A stretch of 27,952 nt of DNA from JBPEXY01 sp052031065 (GTDB lineage Bacteria > Pseudomonadota > Gammaproteobacteria > Immundisolibacterales > Immundisolibacteraceae), in NCBI GenBank assembly GCA_052031065.1, contig JBPEXY010000121.1:1-27952 (forward strand), in the 5' to 3' direction. Of this stretch, positions 6,525 to 13,965 are shown piece after piece. How positions within the stretch are numbered: the stretch's first letter is position 1; each line of letters begins with the position of its first letter. A program made the translations under genes and the position numbers. A model generated the notes under the pieces. The model saw only the letters and a program-made list of their open reading frames with translations. It made no database searches and was not told the origin of the DNA.

Positions 6525-7295
6525 GTGATAGAGCCAAAACCATTAGCCGGGCGCCGTGCCCTGGTCACCGGAGCCGCCAGACGTACCGGCCGCGCTATTG
6601 CATTGGGGCTGGCCCGTGCTGGTGCTGACCTGGTCGTTCATTACCATTCGAGCGAGCAGCAGGCGCAGGAGGTTTGTGCGGCATGTCGTCAATTTGGGGT
6701 CCAGGCTGAGCCGCTGCAGGCCGACCTGGGTGACCCGGCAATTGCCGCAACCCAGGTTGGTGAGACAGTCAGAGCTACCGGTGGGTCGCTCGACATTCTG
6801 GTCAACAATGTTGGCAACTACCCGGTCGGCACCCCGCTGGAGCTTGATTATGCGGCGTTTAGTAATCTGCTCAATACCAATTTGCTTGCCCCCTATATGC
6901 TCGTTAGAGAGCTGGCTCCGCTACTGCGCGCCGCTGGTGGTGCTGACGTGATCAACATCGGTTATGCCGGCGCCGATACCGTTGCTGCCAACCGCCACGC
7001 CATGGCTTATCAGATCTCTAAAACCGGGCTGTTGATCATGACCCGCACCCTCGCCCAGGAACTTGGTACAGATGGTGTGCGGGTGAATATGGTCAGTCCC
7101 GGGCAACTGGAAAATTCGGTCGACCTGCCCGAACGCGTTGGTGACCATGTGCCGCTCGGGTACGCCGGGGCGGAGTCCGATATCGTCAGCGCGATTCTCT
7201 ATCTACTGCAGGAGGGACGCTATATCAGTGGTGCCAACCTCGATGTTGGCGGTGGTTATCGGCTTGGGCTTGCACGGCGCCTGGACGGTGATTGA
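6525..7295 (+). CDS. pteridine reductase-like short-chain dehydrogenase (FolM/PTR1 type)
   Basis: A 256-residue SDR. TGAARRTG (15-22) fits the TGx3RxG cofactor signature of pteridine reductases, and NNVG (94-97) and the catalytic YQISK (Tyr162, Lys166) are present. The usual active-site Ser after the INI strand is absent; GYAGAD lies there, as PTR1-type enzymes also replace that Ser. FolM/PTR1 reduce dihydropterins or dihydrofolate with NADPH. It starts at GTG 6525 behind a GGGAG, 12 bases after folB, so it is almost certainly cotranscribed. A generic 3-oxoacyl-ACP reductase is the alternative, but the signature and context favour pterin chemistry. folM would be a reasonable symbol if confirmed. 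Confidence 0.8.
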   Translation: MIEPKPLAGRRALVTGAARRTGRAIALGLARAGADLVVHYHSSEQQAQEVCAACRQFGVQAEPLQADLGDPAIAATQVGETVRATGGSLDILVNNVGNYPVGTPLELDYAAFSNLLNTNLLAPYMLVRELAPLLRAAGGADVINIGYAGADTVAANRHAMAYQISKTGLLIMTRTLAQELGTDGVRVNMVSPGQLENSVDLPERVGDHVPLGYAGAESDIVSAILYLLQEGRYISGANLDVGGGYRLGLARRLDGD

Positions 7296-7386
7296 AAAAT
7301 TGTTCATCGCCGCGCTCTGCCGGAGCAGTGGCATAATTGAGCCATTACCACCGGTTACTGGCGGCTGGTGTCCTCAGGGGCGCCGC

Positions 7387-7438
7387 GTCAACAGGATAGA
7401 GCTTTGCCTTTGGCATAAATCACGTCGTCCCTGTTGAC
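7387..7438. repeat. 9-base perfect inverted repeat upstream of the MoxR gene
   Basis: GTCAACAGG (7387-7395) and CCTGTTGAC (7430-7438) are exact inverted copies separated by 34 bases, in the 204-base gap before the MoxR start. It could be a long-loop hairpin in the leader or a protein-binding site. I cannot assign a promoter with confidence. Confidence 0.35.
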
Positions 7439-7499
7439 CCAGCCCCGTACTCCGCCCCGATACCTTCGTCAGACGCTTCAACCCTTTCAGGAACTCTTC

Positions 7500-8348
7500 A
7501 TGAGCGAACGTTTTACCGGCACCGACCGTTATGTGGCTACAGAGGACTTGATGATGGCGGTCAATGCTGCCATCACGCTGCAGCGACCGCTATTGATCAA
7601 GGGGGAGCCAGGAACCGGCAAGACCATGCTCGCACAGGAGGTGGCGCGGGCGCTGGATCGGCCGCTAATCGAGTGGCATGTGAAATCAACCACACGGGCG
7701 CAACAGGGTCTCTACGAATATGATGCGGTTTCGCGGCTGCGTGATTCCCAGCTGGGTGATGAACGGGTCCACGATATTGGCAACTACATCAAACGCGGCA
7801 AGTTGTGGGAGGCTTTTGCGTCGGAGAAACCGGCGGTGCTGCTGATCGATGAAGTGGATAAAGCGGATGTCGAGTTTCCCAACGACCTGTTGCAGGAACT
7901 GGACCGGATGGAGTTTTTCGTCTACGAGACCGGTGAAACCGTCAAGGCAACCCAGCGGCCGATTGTGATGATCACCTCCAATAATGAGAAAGATCTGCCG
8001 GATGCCTTCCTACGCCGCTGTTTTTTCCATTTCATCCGCTTTCCTGATGAACAGGTGATGGCAGATATCATTGGCGTGCATTTCCCCGGTCTGAAAAAAG
8101 AGCTCATCCGTGCCGCGATGGAGCGTTTTTTTGAGATGCGTGAAGTGCCAGGTCTGCAGAAAAAACCCTCCACTTCGGAGCTGCTCGACTGGATCAAATT
8201 GCTGGTCGCGGAAGACATTCCGCCTGATGCGCTACGCGCCGATCTACGCAGTTCGATTCCGCCGCTGCATGGTGCCTTGCTGAAAAACGAGCAGGACGTG
8301 CACCTGTTCGAGAAGCTGATTTTTCTCGCCCGCCGCGAGGGCCGCTGA
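7500..8348 (+). CDS. MoxR-family AAA+ ATPase
   Basis: A 282-residue ATPase with Walker A GEPGTGKT (35-42), Walker B VLLIDEVD (113-120) and a sensor-1 region ITSNNEKDLPDAFLRRC. This matches the MoxR AAA+ group. MoxR ATPases work with VWA-domain partners as chaperones for metal-centre or complex maturation. The frame is open upstream to a TTG at 7434, but ATG 7500 has AGGAA (7489-7493) at a 6-base spacing and gives MSERFTGTDRYV, a typical N-terminus. The CoxE-like VWA gene follows after 21 bases. No CO dehydrogenase, methanol dehydrogenase or other obvious client is in the window, so the target is unknown. Confidence 0.9.
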   Translation: MSERFTGTDRYVATEDLMMAVNAAITLQRPLLIKGEPGTGKTMLAQEVARALDRPLIEWHVKSTTRAQQGLYEYDAVSRLRDSQLGDERVHDIGNYIKRGKLWEAFASEKPAVLLIDEVDKADVEFPNDLLQELDRMEFFVYETGETVKATQRPIVMITSNNEKDLPDAFLRRCFFHFIRFPDEQVMADIIGVHFPGLKKELIRAAMERFFEMREVPGLQKKPSTSELLDWIKLLVAEDIPPDALRADLRSSIPPLHGALLKNEQDVHLFEKLIFLARREGR

Positions 8349-8369
8349 GGCTCGACGGTACCCTGAGCA

Positions 8370-9548
8370 ATGTTTATCCCGTTTTTTTTTCAGCTGCGAG
8401 ATGCAGGAATCCCGGTGACGTTACGGGAGTTTTTGCTGTTGCTGGAAGGGATGAAGGCCAATGTCGCCGACACCAGTGTTGAGGGGTTCTACCACCTTGC
8501 ACGCAGTGCGCTGGTGAAAAACGAAAAACACTTTGACCGTTTTGATCAGGTGTTCGGGCACTTTTTTGAAGGTGTCGAAAAGGCCTGGGAGAGCCTGCAG
8601 AAAGAGATCCCATCCTCCTGGCTGGAAAGCGAAATTGATCGGTTATTTACCGATGAAGAGCGTGCAATGATCGAATCACTCGGTGGTTTCGAGAAGCTCA
8701 TGGAGGAGTTGAAAAAGCGCCTGGAAGAGCAGCAGGGGGAGCATCACGGCGGCAACAAATGGATCGGCACCGGCGGCACCTCGCCATTTGGTTCCGGTGG
8801 CTACAACCCGGAAGGGGTGCGTATTGGCAATCAGGGCAGGCGCCAGGGTCGGGCCACCAAAGTGTGGGAAAAGCGCGAGTACCGTAACCTGGATGATTCG
8901 CTGGAGATCGGCACCCGCAACATGAAGGTCGCCCTGCGTCAGCTGCGGCGGCTGGTGCGTGAAGGGGCTGAGGAGGAGTTTGATCTTGACGACACTATCC
9001 GCAGCACCGCCAAGCGGGCTGGTCTGCTCGACGTGAAGATGCGCCCGCAGCGGCGCAACCGGGTCAAGGTGCTGATGCTGTTTGATATCGGTGGTTCGAT
9101 GGATTACCACGTGCGCCACTGTGAGGAGCTTTTTTCTGCCGCCAGCAGTGAATTCAGGAACCTGGAATTTTTCTATTTCCACAATTTCATTTACGAGCGA
9201 CTCTGGAAGGATAATCGCCGTCGCCATGAAGTGCGGATTACCACACCCGAGTTGATGCGCCAGTTCAGCGCCGACTATCGGGTCATCATTGTTGGCGACG
9301 CCACCATGAGTCCCTATGAAATCACCCACGCTGGTGGTAGCGTCGAGCACATGAACGAAGAGCCGGGGGCAGTCTGGCTGCAACGGTTACGCCAGATCTA
9401 CAAACACCTGATCTGGTTAAATCCTGAACCGCGCCAGTTCTGGGAACGGACCCCGTCGATTCAGCTCACGCGGCAATTGCTGGAGGACGAGATGTACCCG
9501 ATGACTATTAACGGGCTGGAGCAGGCGGTGCGGGCGTTACGACGATAA
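8370..9548 (+). CDS. CoxE-like VWA-domain protein, MoxR partner
   Basis: A 392-residue protein. The N-terminal 120 residues are helical and charged, with a Gly-rich linker (about 127-160). The C-terminal half is a von Willebrand A domain with MIDAS segment FDIGGSMD (Asp239, Gly241, Ser243) and a later GDATMSPYE. The standard MIDAS is DxSxS; here the first Ser is Gly, a variation I believe occurs in this CoxE-like group. Immediate linkage to a MoxR ATPase is the classic pairing. Metal-dependent binding of a client protein is known for VWA partners; which client is served here is not known. ubiX follows after 15 bases. Confidence 0.87.
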   Translation: MFIPFFFQLRDAGIPVTLREFLLLLEGMKANVADTSVEGFYHLARSALVKNEKHFDRFDQVFGHFFEGVEKAWESLQKEIPSSWLESEIDRLFTDEERAMIESLGGFEKLMEELKKRLEEQQGEHHGGNKWIGTGGTSPFGSGGYNPEGVRIGNQGRRQGRATKVWEKREYRNLDDSLEIGTRNMKVALRQLRRLVREGAEEEFDLDDTIRSTAKRAGLLDVKMRPQRRNRVKVLMLFDIGGSMDYHVRHCEELFSAASSEFRNLEFFYFHNFIYERLWKDNRRRHEVRITTPELMRQFSADYRVIIVGDATMSPYEITHAGGSVEHMNEEPGAVWLQRLRQIYKHLIWLNPEPRQFWERTPSIQLTRQLLEDEMYPMTINGLEQAVRALRR

Positions 9549-9563
9549 GCGGGAGCGATGTAA

Positions 9564-10169
9564 ATGAGTGAGGAGCAGAAGAAGCGGTTAATAGTGGCGG
9601 TCTCCGGAGCAACCGGAACCCATTACGCCTGGCGTCTGTTGAATGAGCTTAAACGGCTCGATCACTGGGAGACCCATCTGGTGCTCTCCAATGCGGCGGT
9701 GCTCACCGCCAAACAGGAGCTCGGCCTGACGCAATCGCAATTTGAACAGCTTGCCGATGTGGTCCATAGCAATCGCGATATTGGCGCCAAGATCGCCAGC
9801 GGTTCGTTTCTGGTGGAGGGTATGGTGGTGGTGCCCTGCTCGATGAAATCCCTTGCCGCGGTTGCCAATGGCCTGTCAGATAACCTGATTGCCCGCGCTG
9901 CAGATGTCATCCTCAAACAGCGGCGTAAGCTGGTGATGGTGACCCGCGAGACACCGTTAAATCTGATCCATCTGCGTAACATGACCGCGGTCACTGAAGC
10001 GGGGGCCATCGTGTTTCCGCCGGTGCCAGCGTTTTACGCGGGGCTGGAAAGCCTCGACGATATGGTTGGACATACCGTCGGCCGCATTCTCGATCTGTTT
10101 GAGGTGGAGCATTCTGGACTGGTTAATCGCTGGCCCGGTATCGGCGATGCGCTCAAGGGTGGCGAGTAG
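9564..10169 (+). CDS. ubiX: flavin prenyltransferase UbiX
   Basis: A 201-residue protein with VSGATGTHYAWRLL near the N-terminus, VVPCSMKSLAAVANGLSDN in the middle and VTRETPLNLIHLRNM toward the C-terminus, the standard FMN and dimethylallyl-phosphate binding segments of UbiX/PAD1. It prenylates reduced FMN to make the cofactor of the decarboxylase UbiD in ubiquinone synthesis. ATG 9564 lies behind a GGGAG. It follows the CoxE-like gene closely and precedes pyrE by 40 bases. No ubiD is in the window. Confidence 0.95.
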   Translation: MSEEQKKRLIVAVSGATGTHYAWRLLNELKRLDHWETHLVLSNAAVLTAKQELGLTQSQFEQLADVVHSNRDIGAKIASGSFLVEGMVVVPCSMKSLAAVANGLSDNLIARAADVILKQRRKLVMVTRETPLNLIHLRNMTAVTEAGAIVFPPVPAFYAGLESLDDMVGHTVGRILDLFEVEHSGLVNRWPGIGDALKGGE

Positions 10170-10209
10170 CGCGCTGTCGTTTAAAGGTTCTCATCTGTCA
10201 ATCTTAATC

Positions 10210-10890
10210 ATGGAGAAATCGGTGCAGCCAGAGCTGGCAACCTATCAGCAGGAGTTTATTGAGTTTGCGCTGGAGTGTGAGGTTCTGCGTTTCGGTGAAT
10301 TCACCCTTAAATCGGGTCGTCAGAGTCCCTATTTTTTTAACGCCGGTCTGTTTAACAGCGGTGCCAAGCTGTTGCGTCTGGGGCGCTTTTACGCGCAGAC
10401 GCTGGAAGCCTCCGGGGTCGATTACGATATGCTCTTTGGACCGGCCTATAAAGGCATCCCGCTGGTAGCGACGACGGTAAATGCCCTAGCGGAACGACAC
10501 GGCCGTGATGTTCCCTTTGCTTTTGATCGCAAAGAGGCTAAAGATCATGGAGAGGGTGGCGTCATCGTTGGCTCACCGCTGGAAAACCGGGTGGTGGTGG
10601 TCGATGATGTGATCTCTTCCGGCCTCTCAATGCGTTACTCAGCTGAGCTCATTGAACAGGCAGGTGCCCGGCTGGCGGCGCTCTGCATCGCCCTTGATCG
10701 ACAGGAGGTGGGTCAGCAGGGCGTCTCTGCGGTGCAGGAAATCGAACAGCTGTTTGCTGTGCCGGTGGTCGCGGTGATCAATCTTGACCAACTCTGCCAC
10801 TACCTGAGCGGACGTCCCGAATTTGCCAATGAGTTAAGAAAGATGGACGATTACCGCCAGCGTTACGGTGTCAACAGTGGGAGTCTATGA
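10210..10890 (+). CDS. pyrE: orotate phosphoribosyltransferase
   Basis: A 226-residue protein. Substrate loop FTLKSGRQSPYFFNAG (31-46), FGPAYKGIPL (76-85), FDRKEAKDHGEGG (105-117) and the PRPP loop VVVVDDVISSG (128-138) identify PyrE. It joins orotate and PRPP to form OMP in pyrimidine synthesis. The frame is open upstream through the end of ubiX to 10066, but the conserved sequence begins at ATG 10210. The stop lies one base before the GTG chosen for the next gene, so the two genes are essentially abutting. I see no attenuator in the 40 bases before the start. Confidence 0.96.
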   Translation: MEKSVQPELATYQQEFIEFALECEVLRFGEFTLKSGRQSPYFFNAGLFNSGAKLLRLGRFYAQTLEASGVDYDMLFGPAYKGIPLVATTVNALAERHGRDVPFAFDRKEAKDHGEGGVIVGSPLENRVVVVDDVISSGLSMRYSAELIEQAGARLAALCIALDRQEVGQQGVSAVQEIEQLFAVPVVAVINLDQLCHYLSGRPEFANELRKMDDYRQRYGVNSGSL

Positions 10891-10891
10891 C

Positions 10892-11668
10892 GTGAAACGA
10901 TTGGGGTTACAAAAACGTAGCAAGGGTGTTCGCCAGCCATTGATTACCGGTGTTCGGGTTGCGGTCGGGATCGTTGTCCTTACGGGTAGTGCGTCGGCTG
11001 TGGCCGGCAATCTCTATCGTTGGACCGACGGACAGGGGCAGCGGCACATGGAATCCACCATTCCTGCTGATCAGGCCAAATTTGGCTATGAAGTGGTGGA
11101 TGACCGCACCTTTCGGGTAATCAAAAAAGTCGGGCGCCAGCTTACCGATGAAGAGTTGGCAGCTGCTGCCAGGGAGGCTGAAGCTGAGGCTGAAAAACAG
11201 CGGTTGCAGGAGGCCAAAGAGCGCCATGACCGTACCCTGCTGGCTACCTATGTGAGTGTCGATGATATGGAGATGGCTCGTAATGGCCAGTTCAATACTC
11301 TGGATTTGATCATTGAATCGACTGAGCGAACGATGGAGCGGTTGCAGGCTAATCTGGATGATCTGATCGCCTCAGCAGCGGGTTACGAGCGGGATGGCAA
11401 AAAGGTGCCACCCCGTACCGAGAAGTCCATCGAAACTGTTAAAGGACAGATTGAACGGCAACGGGAGATCATCGCTGAAAATGAACTCAAAAAAAGTCAG
11501 ATCGCCGAACAGTTTGCTACCGACATTGCCCGTTTCAGGGAACTTAAGGGGATTGTTGAGCCGGTGTCCGCCAAGGGGCCGGGTCACCAGGGTGCCATGC
11601 CCGGTGACAGATCTGATGATGAATCTGGTGATGAATCTGGCCGCGGCGCGGAGTCGCTGAGCCAATAG
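10892..11668 (+). CDS. exported DUF4124-domain protein with coiled-coil region
   Basis: A 258-residue protein. A basic start and hydrophobic segment (about 20-38) end in AVA|GN, a plausible signal-peptidase site. The mature N-terminus NLYRWTDGQGQRHMES is typical of DUF4124 envelope proteins, whose function is unknown. Residues about 80-115 and 170-215 are highly charged and probably coiled coil. The tail is acidic, with a small repeat (DDESGDESG). GTG 10892 is chosen because GGGAG (10879-10883) sits 8 bases upstream; an in-frame GTG at 10868 overlaps pyrE and would add 8 residues. It ends the ubiX-pyrE run and is followed by a strong terminator. I cannot give a function beyond a periplasmic location. 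Confidence 0.78.
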   Translation: MKRLGLQKRSKGVRQPLITGVRVAVGIVVLTGSASAVAGNLYRWTDGQGQRHMESTIPADQAKFGYEVVDDRTFRVIKKVGRQLTDEELAAAAREAEAEAEKQRLQEAKERHDRTLLATYVSVDDMEMARNGQFNTLDLIIESTERTMERLQANLDDLIASAAGYERDGKKVPPRTEKSIETVKGQIERQREIIAENELKKSQIAEQFATDIARFRELKGIVEPVSAKGPGHQGAMPGDRSDDESGDESGRGAESLSQ

Positions 11669-11694
11669 TGCTTTGAATTGTCAGTCGCAATTAG

Positions 11695-11731
11695 AACTGA
11701 AAAGGCCCTGATTAACAGGGCCTTTTCAGTT
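11695..11731. terminator. bidirectional intrinsic terminator
   Basis: AACTGAAAAGGCCCTG (11695-11710) pairs perfectly with CAGGGCCTTTTCAGTT (11716-11731) around an ATTAA loop. The CTTTTCAGTTTA tail serves plus-strand transcripts and the mirror-image T-run serves the minus strand. It separates the convergent DUF4124 and Rieske genes, as expected for a shared terminator. Confidence 0.9.
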
Positions 11732-11747
11732 TAGTGGCTTGAGCCTG

Positions 11748-13094
11748 CTACTCGGACAGACCGTCACGCATTAGTTTTACCCACTGCCGGTAACTGCCGT
11801 GGATCAGCGTCTCATCGTCGATATCGCCGCCGCTGATCAGCGGGCGGATATCCACCTCTTTGGCAGCATCGTCAGCTCCATTAACCAGACGGTTCATGCC
11901 GCGGGCATAACCCTGTAGCCATCCGCGCTTCTGGCCTTTGAGCCCCCGCTGGCACTTCTCAAACAGCGCCTGATCGTCCGGGGTGGCGAGTCCGGCGGGA
12001 CCGAGAAAATCCTCAAACTGACGAATGCGGCGCTGGCGTGCTTCAGCGGGTTCGTTTTTCGGTGCGATGCAGTAAACCTCAACCAGTGTTTCATTCACAG
12101 AGATGGGGTGGACCATACGCACGGTAGATGATGACTGGTCCATCAGCAACAGATTGGGGTAGAGCATCAGGTTACGCACGTGGTCGATCATCCAGCGGGA
12201 GGTGGGTTCACCAAACTGCTGTTCAATTCGCTCCCGTTGAAATGCCAGTGGTCGGTCATCGCCATTGGGCATGTAGGCCCAGTCCATCATGTGGCCGTTG
12301 CCAAAGTCGTAATTGCCGCCAGGCATCTCCGCCATTTCACGGGCATCAATCGCCTGCACTTCGTCAGCGCCACCCAGATCCATACGCCGTTGAATCAGGC
12401 CGATATAGCTCAGGTGAGTCGGGAAAAAATGATACCCGTCGATATTTTCCAGCTGCAGTTTCCAGTTAGCGCGACTGGTGTAGCGAATCGCACCCTTGAG
12501 CAGCTCCATGCCCTCTTCCGACTGTTCCGCCAGCATATCGATGATGCGGGTTGCGCCGCCGAGGTGAGTTTTCAGATCCTCAACGTCGGCGTTCAGACTG
12601 CCAAAAATAAAGCCGCCGTAAACCTCCGTTCGCGCCAGTGCCAGCAGGTCGTGGCTCTGCTGGTCGAACGCTTCCGGATAAGCGCCTTTTTCGTGGGCGC
12701 GGACGTCCAGGCAGCTGCCATCGCTGCTGAATACCCAGCCGTGGAAGGGGCACATGATGGTTTTCTGGTTGCCACGGGTCTGCCCTACCAGCTCGGCCCC
12801 GCGGTGCGGACAGCTGTTGAGAAAGGCGTGAATCTGGCCATCACCAGCGCGGGTGAGAATAACCGGCTGCACACCGATGCGGGCGGCATGGTAATCGTGG
12901 GGGTTGGGGATCTGGCTCTCGTGACCGAGATAGACCCAGGTCTTGCCGAAAATGTGCTCCATCTCCAGCTCGAACAGCGCCGGGTCTTCAAATATGCGGC
13001 GGGAGACCTCAAAGCGACCGTTGGCAGTATCGTCAACCACACAATCGTCGAGGTCATCCAGACTGAACGCTCCATAATCAGTAATCTGGTCCAT
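11748..13094 (-). CDS. Rieske aromatic-ring-hydroxylating dioxygenase, large (alpha) subunit
   Basis: A 448-residue alpha subunit. The [2Fe-2S] Rieske motif is Cys95-x-His97 (CPHRGAE) and Cys115-x2-His118 (CPFHGW). The mononuclear iron site is seen as Asp219-x2-His222-x4-His227 in LENIDGYHFFPTH, where the Asp bridges and the two His bind iron; the third carboxylate is probably in TPDDQALFE. The enzyme type adds O2 to an aromatic ring (benzoate/anthranilate-like), but the substrate cannot be read from sequence. ATG 13094 is preferred over GTG 13097 for its spacing from GGAG. It follows the hydrolase gene by 39 bases and is probably cotranscribed. No beta subunit, ferredoxin or reductase gene is nearby, so those must come from elsewhere or be dispensable. 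Confidence 0.9.
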   Translation of the reverse strand: MDQITDYGAFSLDDLDDCVVDDTANGRFEVSRRIFEDPALFELEMEHIFGKTWVYLGHESQIPNPHDYHAARIGVQPVILTRAGDGQIHAFLNSCPHRGAELVGQTRGNQKTIMCPFHGWVFSSDGSCLDVRAHEKGAYPEAFDQQSHDLLALARTEVYGGFIFGSLNADVEDLKTHLGGATRIIDMLAEQSEEGMELLKGAIRYTSRANWKLQLENIDGYHFFPTHLSYIGLIQRRMDLGGADEVQAIDAREMAEMPGGNYDFGNGHMMDWAYMPNGDDRPLAFQRERIEQQFGEPTSRWMIDHVRNLMLYPNLLLMDQSSSTVRMVHPISVNETLVEVYCIAPKNEPAEARQRRIRQFEDFLGPAGLATPDDQALFEKCQRGLKGQKRGWLQGYARGMNRLVNGADDAAKEVDIRPLISGGDIDDETLIHGSYRQWVKLMRDGLSE

Positions 13095-13133
13095 CACTCT
13101 CTCCAGGCGTCTTTATTCTGTCTACGTACAGAT

Positions 13134-13751
13134 TTATTGGATTGATTCAATCAGTTCGGCGGCAGTACTCACATCACAGCGCAATGCCATCCGTTCCACT
13201 GTCTGGTTGTGAATCTCATCAGTGGCACAGACACAGCAATCTTCAGCGAGGATGATGCTGTAACCACGGTCACTACCGTCCCACGCGGTTGACTCGACAA
13301 CAGCGTCAGTACTGACACCGGTGAGAATCAGATCAGTGATGCCTTCGGCGTCGAGGACCTCCTGCAGGCCCGAGCTGGCAAAGGCACTAAACAGACATTT
13401 GTAAACGATGGTTTCGCCTTCAATGGGGGCAACCGCTTCGTGTGAGTCGCCGCCGGGAGTGCCCCGTTTACAGACATCGCCGCCGGAGACTATGGAGTAG
13501 AACTGACCGCGGTTGGGCATCCGCGGCTGGGTGCCAGCTTCAAGGTCGATGAACACATGAATCACTTTCAGTCCGGTATCACGACAGTGGTCGATCAGAC
13601 CACGCAGCTTGGTAAGCATGCCGCTACGTTCAATCTCCTGGGCGAAACCCATCTGCACCGCGATCGGCGAATCCATGCGGGTGATGTCGTTCTGCACATC
13701 CATTACCAGTAGTGCTGTGCTGTTTTTGTCTACGGGGTGAGATAACGCCAT
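13134..13751 (-). CDS. isochorismatase-family hydrolase without the usual catalytic cysteine
   Basis: A 205-residue protein with the isochorismatase fold. Asp18 (MDVQND) and Lys118 (VYKCLFSAF) of the family triad are present. The GVxTxxC motif reads GVSTDAVVEST, placing Val151 where amidases of the family have their nucleophilic Cys. That argues against a cysteine amidase and for a vinyl-ether hydrolase (as in EntB/PhzD) or another chemistry. CTCCTC (13761-13766, GAGGAG on the coding strand) lies 9 bases before ATG 13751; the frame continues to 13820 without a better start. It is the first gene of a two-gene minus-strand unit with the Rieske alpha subunit, which suggests a shared aromatic or cyclohexadiene substrate. 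Confidence 0.85.
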   Translation of the reverse strand: MALSHPVDKNSTALLVMDVQNDITRMDSPIAVQMGFAQEIERSGMLTKLRGLIDHCRDTGLKVIHVFIDLEAGTQPRMPNRGQFYSIVSGGDVCKRGTPGGDSHEAVAPIEGETIVYKCLFSAFASSGLQEVLDAEGITDLILTGVSTDAVVESTAWDGSDRGYSIILAEDCCVCATDEIHNQTVERMALRCDVSTAAELIESIQ

Positions 13752-13854
13752 TAGTTGTTTCTCCTCAATAATTCCTGAGCCACCGGTTTCCCGGTTAGCG
13801 GGTTGGTCTGATTCAGCCATCGGCCAAACTTCAGAGCTAATCTTTTAATCTGAC

Positions 13855-13864
13855 TGACCGATCA
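13855..13864. promoter_or_regulatory. candidate operator in the hydrolase/fadE divergent region
   Basis: TGACCGATCA is a short dyad (TGA-N4-TCA with partial inner symmetry), preceded by another TGAC (13851). It lies between the divergent starts, about 50 bases upstream of the fadE promoter candidate. TetR-type repressors of lipid or aromatic catabolism often use such dyads; no specific regulator is identified. Confidence 0.25.
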
Positions 13865-13904
13865 AATTAGAACAAATCCAGAAGTTCCGCAACCGTTGGC
13901 CTGC

Positions 13905-13932
13905 TTGAAGCAGAAATGGTTTGGAGTATGCT
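13905..13932 (+). promoter_or_regulatory. candidate sigma70 promoter of fadE
   Basis: TTGAAG (13905-13910) and TATGCT (13927-13932) are 16 bases apart, each matching four of six consensus bases. Transcription would start near 13939, about 27 bases before the ATG at 13966. Confidence 0.4.
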
Positions 13933-13965
13933 TGTTTTCCTGATCTTTATTGCTGGGGTACTGTC

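Noticed and set aside
8676..9383. 235-residue minus-strand open frame
   Set aside because: It is fully antisense to the CoxE-like VWA gene, whose plus-strand reading has clear domain motifs.
12180..13145. 321-residue plus-strand open frame
   Set aside because: It lies antisense to the Rieske gene, where all iron ligands are conserved on the minus strand; the long frame reflects GC-rich codon use.
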